In this document: positions 5,664 through 8,705 of the stretch, one piece after another
Layout: each line of letters opens with the position of its first letter
Position numbering within the stretch: the stretch's first letter is position 1
Assembly (NCBI GenBank): GCA_003505905.1
Contig: DNXM01000094.1
Span: 1 to 8,705 of the forward strand
Length of the DNA stretch: 8,705 nt
Direction: 5' to 3'
Origin: Oscillospiraceae bacterium
Lineage (GTDB): Bacteria; Bacillota; Clostridia; Oscillospirales; Acutalibacteraceae
Position numbers and translations under genes: made by a program
Notes under the pieces: generated by a model
Database searches by the model: none
What the model was told of the DNA's origin: nothing
What the model saw: only the letters and a program-made list of their open reading frames with translations

Positions 5664-6727
5664 GTCGATTTTTTTCCGCACGGTTTTCGGAGCTTGTGCC
5701 CTACATCCCGGGTGAACAGCCGCAAAACCGTCAATATATCAAGCTGAATACCAACGAATCTCCCTTTCCGCCGTCACCGCGTGTTGCGCAGGCGGTCGAA
5801 AAGGAAAGTGAGCGTTTGGCGCTTTATTCCGACCCCGAATGTGTCAGATTACGCAGCAAAATGGCGGAGGTTTATCACCTTGACCCGAGCCAAATCGTGA
5901 TGACAAACGGCTCAGACGAAGTGCTGAATTTTGCGTTCATGGCTTTTGCCGACGAAAACGCACCGCTCGCCTTTGCCGACATCACCTACGGCTTCTATCC
6001 CGTTTTTGCGCAAATCAACCGCATCCCCTACACCGAAATTCCGCTGAAAAACGATTTTGTTCTTGACCCGAATGATTACATCGGCATCAACAAAACCGTT
6101 GTCATTGCCAACCCCAATGCGCCGACAGGAAAATTCCTGCCGCTCGATGACATTGAACGAATTGTCAAAAGCAACCCGGACAATGTGGTAATTGTGGATG
6201 AAGCGTATGTGGATTTTGGCGGCGAAAGTGCCGTAACATTGATTAACAGGTACGACAATCTTTTGGTAACGGGCACATTTTCCAAATCCCGTTCCATGGC
6301 AGGCGCAAGAATCGGTTTCGGCTTCGGCAACCCGAAACTGATTGCCGACTTGAACACCCTGCGCTACTCCACCAACCCCTACAATGTCAATCTTTTGTCG
6401 GAGGCGGCAGGAGTTGCGGCGCTTGAAGAAAACGATTATTACATGGACAACTGCAAGGTTATCATGCAAAACCGCACTTGGACAACCGAACAGCTTCGCA
6501 AGCTCGGCTTTCATGTGTTGGATTCCAAAACCAACTTCGTGTTTGCCGAAAGCGACCGAATCGAGGGTGGCGAGTTATACCGAATGCTGAAGGAAAAAGG
6601 CATTTTAATTCGCCATTTTGATAAAGAAAAATTGACCAATTTCAACCGCATCACCATCGGCACCATGGAACAAATGCAAGCACTGATAAAAACGATTACG
6701 GAATTATCGGAGGAGAGAAAAGCATGA
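5660..6727 (+). CDS. hisC: Histidinol-phosphate aminotransferase
   Basis: A PLP-dependent class I/II (fold type I) aminotransferase of 355 residues, the normal length for HisC. It converts imidazole acetol phosphate and glutamate to histidinol phosphate and 2-oxoglutarate. Visible signatures are KLNTNESPFPPSP (28-40), MTNGSDEVLN (81-90), ANPNAPTGKFL (150-160), VIVDEAYVDFG (177-187) with D180 and Y183 contacting the cofactor, and the Schiff-base lysine K209 in TFSKSRSMAGARIGFGFG (206-223), with R217 as phosphate contact. R330 in NRITIG is the likely substrate-carboxylate arginine. The start ATG at 5660 overlaps the hisD stop in ATGA. The stretch just before it (GAAGAAAC) is a poor ribosome site, so translation probably depends on ribosomes finishing hisD. 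Placement in the his operon separates it from other aminotransferases of this fold. Confidence 0.96.
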   Translation: MSRFFSARFSELVPYIPGEQPQNRQYIKLNTNESPFPPSPRVAQAVEKESERLALYSDPECVRLRSKMAEVYHLDPSQIVMTNGSDEVLNFAFMAFADENAPLAFADITYGFYPVFAQINRIPYTEIPLKNDFVLDPNDYIGINKTVVIANPNAPTGKFLPLDDIERIVKSNPDNVVIVDEAYVDFGGESAVTLINRYDNLLVTGTFSKSRSMAGARIGFGFGNPKLIADLNTLRYSTNPYNVNLLSEAAGVAALEENDYYMDNCKVIMQNRTWTTEQLRKLGFHVLDSKTNFVFAESDRIEGGELYRMLKEKGILIRHFDKEKLTNFNRITIGTMEQMQALIKTITELSEERKA

Positions 6728-7311
6728 GAACAGCAGAATTGAAACGAACCACAGGTGAAACCGACATTCGCCTTTTCTTGGATTTGGACGGCGACGGCGA
6801 GAGTGATATTCAGACCGGCTGCGGCTTTTTAGACCATATGCTGACACTCTTTGCACGCCATGGACGCTTTGATTTGAAGGTGTTCTGCACGGGCGATGTT
6901 GAGGTAGATTACCACCACACGGTTGAAGATATCGGCATCACGCTCGGCAAGGCGTTTGCCGAAGCCTTGGGCGACAAAAAAGGCATTGTGCGCTACGGCG
7001 ACAAGCTGTTGCCGATGGATGAGGCGCTGATTCTCTCGGCGGTGGACATTTCCGGCCGTGACACACTCGAATACGAGCTTGTTCTTCCGACCCAAAAGGT
7101 CGGTGATTTTGATACCGAGCTGTGCGAAGAATTTTGGACGGCATTTGTGCGTGAAAGCAAAATCACACTTCACCTGCGTCAGCTCGCCGGCAAAAACTCG
7201 CACCACATCCTTGAGGGCGCATTTAAGTCCATTGCACACAGCTTGAAAGAAGCCGTTGCCATCGACCTTGAATATGCCGACGAAATCCCCTCCACGAAAG
7301 GGGTACTGTAA
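6724..7311 (+). CDS. hisB: Imidazoleglycerol-phosphate dehydratase (monofunctional)
   Basis: This enzyme dehydrates imidazole glycerol phosphate to imidazole acetol phosphate. At 195 residues it is the stand-alone dehydratase, without the N-terminal HAD phosphatase domain found in enterobacterial HisB. Two duplicated metal-binding halves are visible: GCGFLDHMLTLFARHGRFDL (32-51) with VDYHHTVEDIG (61-71), and later RQLAGKNSHHILEGAFKS (152-169). Expected Mn ligands H38, H64, H65, E68, H160, H161 and E164 are all present, and the characteristic tail IPSTKGVL (188-195) is intact. The ATG at 6724 overlaps the hisC stop in ATGA and is preceded by a strong GGAGGAG (6709-6715) at about 8 nt. hisH begins directly after the TAA. 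Because the phosphatase domain is missing, histidinol-phosphate must be dephosphorylated by an enzyme encoded elsewhere. Confidence 0.97.
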   Translation: MRTAELKRTTGETDIRLFLDLDGDGESDIQTGCGFLDHMLTLFARHGRFDLKVFCTGDVEVDYHHTVEDIGITLGKAFAEALGDKKGIVRYGDKLLPMDEALILSAVDISGRDTLEYELVLPTQKVGDFDTELCEEFWTAFVRESKITLHLRQLAGKNSHHILEGAFKSIAHSLKEAVAIDLEYADEIPSTKGVL

Positions 7312-7929
7312 ATGATAGCGATTGTTGATTACGGTGTCGGCAATCTGTTTTCCCTGCAAAGCTCGTTCAAGAGCATCGGTGCGGAAATCGTTGTAACCGA
7401 TGATGTTGACACGATTCGAAAAGCAGATAAGCTGATTTTGCCCGGTGTCGGTGCCTTCGGTGACGCCGCAGAAAAGCTGAAAAGCAGCGGTCTGGGTGAA
7501 GTGATTTGCGAAGAAGCGAAAAACGGGAAAGATTTGATGGGCATTTGTTTGGGAATGCAGCTGTTATTCGAAAAAAGCTGTGAATACGGCGAACACGAAG
7601 GCTTAGGGTTACTCAAGGGCAAAATCATCGCCATGGAACATACCATTCCGCAGGGCTTGAAAATTCCGCACATCGGTTGGAACGCTCTGCATTTTGCCAA
7701 GCCCTCTCCCCTGTTCCGCTACATTTCCGAAAACAGCTGTGTCTATTTTGTTCATTCCTACTATGCAGTCGACTGCGAAGACAGCCTGATTGCAACAGCG
7801 GAATACGGCAAAGAGCTAACCGCCGCCGTGCAGTACCAAAACATCTGCGGCTGTCAATTCCACCCCGAAAAAAGCGGAAAAGTCGGGTTGAATATTCTGC
7901 GTGCTTTCTGCGAAGGAGGACAAGCATGA
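7312..7929 (+). CDS. hisH: Imidazole glycerol phosphate synthase, glutamine amidotransferase subunit
   Basis: HisH is the class I glutaminase that hydrolyses glutamine and channels ammonia to HisF. The 205 residues match the family. Motifs: VDYGVGNLFS (5-14), LPGVGAFGDA (43-52, oxyanion-strand region), the nucleophile elbow GICLGMQLLFE (77-87) with Cys79, PHIGWN (119-124), YFVHSYY (145-151), and QFHPEKSG (182-189) with His184 and Glu186 completing the catalytic triad. The ATG at 7312 immediately follows the hisB stop, with AAAGGGG just upstream inside the hisB end as ribosome site. It overlaps hisA by ATGA, and its partner hisF starts about 0.7 kb later, so the heterodimer is co-expressed. 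Confidence 0.97.
   Translation: MIAIVDYGVGNLFSLQSSFKSIGAEIVVTDDVDTIRKADKLILPGVGAFGDAAEKLKSSGLGEVICEEAKNGKDLMGICLGMQLLFEKSCEYGEHEGLGLLKGKIIAMEHTIPQGLKIPHIGWNALHFAKPSPLFRYISENSCVYFVHSYYAVDCEDSLIATAEYGKELTAAVQYQNICGCQFHPEKSGKVGLNILRAFCEGGQA
7913..7920 (+). promoter_or_regulatory. Strong ribosome binding site fixing the hisA start
   Basis: AAGGAGGA sits 5 nt before the ATG at 7926 and is nearly fully complementary to the 16S anti-Shine-Dalgarno end. It decides the start of hisA: the reading frame stays open about 83 codons further upstream, but that stretch lies in another frame inside hisH and encodes nothing HisA-like. Confidence 0.85.
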
Positions 7930-8639
7930 TTATTCTTCCTGCCATTGATTTATTTGATAAGAAAGCCGTCCGTCTGTTAAAGGGCGACTATAACAACATG
8001 ACGGTTTACAGCGATAATCCGATTGAAATTGCCCGTGACTTTGTGAACAGCGGCGCAACCCACATCCATTTGGTGGACTTGGAGGGTGCAAAGGACGGCA
8101 CCACGCCGAACCTTTCGGTTATAACCGAGATTGCCCAGAACACTCCTCTGTTTTCCGAAATCGGCGGCGGCATTCGCAGCATGGAAACCGTTGAGCGATA
8201 TTTGGAAAGCGGTGTAAACCGTGTCATTCTCGGCACAGCAGCGGTCAATGACCGAGCTTTTTTGGAACAGGCAGTCGGCAAATACGGTGAGCAAATTGCC
8301 GTTGGTGCCGATGTGAAGGACGGATATATTGCCATTAAAGGCTGGTTGGAAAAATCCGCCGTTTCGCTCGAAGCGTTTTTGCTTGATATGCAGTCACTCG
8401 GCGTGCGCAACATTATCTGCACCGACATTTCCAAAGACGGTGCCATGAGAGGCACCAATTTGGCACTGTATCGGGAGCTGTCCGAAAAGTTTTCCATGGA
8501 CATCACCGCTTCGGGCGGTGTGAGCACGATGGAAGATATCAAAGAGCTGCGGCACATGAACCTATACGGTGCGATTATCGGCAAAGCCTACTATACAGGT
8601 GCCATTGACCTGAAAGAAGCAATCGAGGTGGCAAAATGA
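7926..8639 (+). CDS. hisA: Phosphoribosylformimino-5-aminoimidazole carboxamide ribotide isomerase
   Basis: HisA catalyses the Amadori rearrangement of ProFAR to PRFAR on a TIM barrel. From the ATG at 7926 the protein is 237 residues, the standard size. It begins [19 protein letters not shown] (2-20), carrying the catalytic base Asp8; the second catalytic aspartate is D129 in GADVKDG (127-133). The two half-barrel phosphate sites are seen as IGGGIRS (79-85) and ASGGVS (195-200), and [11 protein letters not shown] (166-176) is the conserved strand-6 loop. The internal two-fold repeat shared with HisF is evident. Start choice rests on the strong AAGGAGGA site, on the family N-terminus and on the ATGA overlap with hisH. 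hisF starts in the same ATGA manner at the 3' end. Confidence 0.97.
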   Translation: MIILPAIDLFDKKAVRLLKGDYNNMTVYSDNPIEIARDFVNSGATHIHLVDLEGAKDGTTPNLSVITEIAQNTPLFSEIGGGIRSMETVERYLESGVNRVILGTAAVNDRAFLEQAVGKYGEQIAVGADVKDGYIAIKGWLEKSAVSLEAFLLDMQSLGVRNIICTDISKDGAMRGTNLALYRELSEKFSMDITASGGVSTMEDIKELRHMNLYGAIIGKAYYTGAIDLKEAIEVAK

Positions 8640-8705
8640 TAACAAAAAGAATAATTCCTTGCCTTGATGTGCGAGACGGCAGAGTTGTAAAAGGCGTTAA
8701 TTTTG
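8636..8705 (+). CDS. hisF: Imidazole glycerol phosphate synthase cyclase subunit (5' end only)
   Basis: Only the first 23 codons are in the window. They read [17 protein letters not shown] and then VKGVNF, the highly recognisable HisF N-terminus, with catalytic Asp11 in CLDV. HisF takes ammonia from HisH and closes PRFAR into imidazole glycerol phosphate plus AICAR. The ATG overlaps the hisA stop in ATGA, and GAGGTGG lies about 5-6 nt upstream inside the end of hisA. The rest, and probably hisI and hisE, should lie beyond the right edge. Confidence 0.95.
   Translation, partial: MITKRIIPCLDVRDGRVVKGVNF

Noticed and set aside
1..8705. A new defence, mobile or otherwise undescribed multi-gene system
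   Set aside because: Every substantial coding region is assigned to a well-known family; no transposase, integrase, attachment site, CRISPR repeat, RNA gene or unexplained large gap was found.

Overview
This window looks like part of a low-to-mid GC Bacillota genome, most likely class Clostridia. The evidence is a short-form HisG paired with a HisZ regulatory subunit, a YerC/TrpR-type small regulator, purine-rich Shine-Dalgarno sites (one is AAGGAGGA) and sigma-A-like promoters. This is inference from gene content; no rRNA or other phylogenetic marker is present.

Layout. Positions 1-1254 (minus strand) hold most of a MATE-family multidrug/solute antiporter gene, cut off at the window edge before its 3' end. 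Positions 1255-1348 are a short AT-rich divergent intergenic region with candidate promoters for both flanking genes. Positions 1349-2299 (plus strand) encode a 10-TM EamA/DMT-family transporter. Its stop codon lies inside the -35 box of a near-consensus promoter (TTGACA, 17 bp, TACAAT). That promoter starts a tightly packed histidine biosynthesis operon running to the right edge: yerC-like regulator, hisZ, hisG, hisD, hisC, hisB, hisH, hisA and the first 23 codons of hisF. Genes overlap by 4 or 8 bases or are separated by 0-2 bases, which points to one transcript with translational coupling.

How the genes work together. HisZ and HisG form the ATP phosphoribosyltransferase that commits PRPP and ATP to histidine and is the expected point of feedback inhibition. 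HisA isomerises ProFAR to PRFAR. HisH supplies ammonia to HisF, which makes imidazole glycerol phosphate (and AICAR). HisB dehydrates it, HisC transaminates it, and HisD performs the last two oxidations. Not seen are hisI and hisE (likely just downstream) and a histidinol-phosphate phosphatase, since HisB here is the monofunctional dehydratase.

Regulation is the most interesting part. The operon has a short leader of about 50 nt with no room for a T-box or attenuator. It begins with a TrpR-superfamily protein and carries short inverted and tandem repeats directly over and just after the -10 box. I infer a locally encoded, autoregulated histidine repressor, but this is a prediction. I found no mobile element, CRISPR array, RNA gene or obviously new system; the remainder is conventional biosynthetic and transporter coding sequence.
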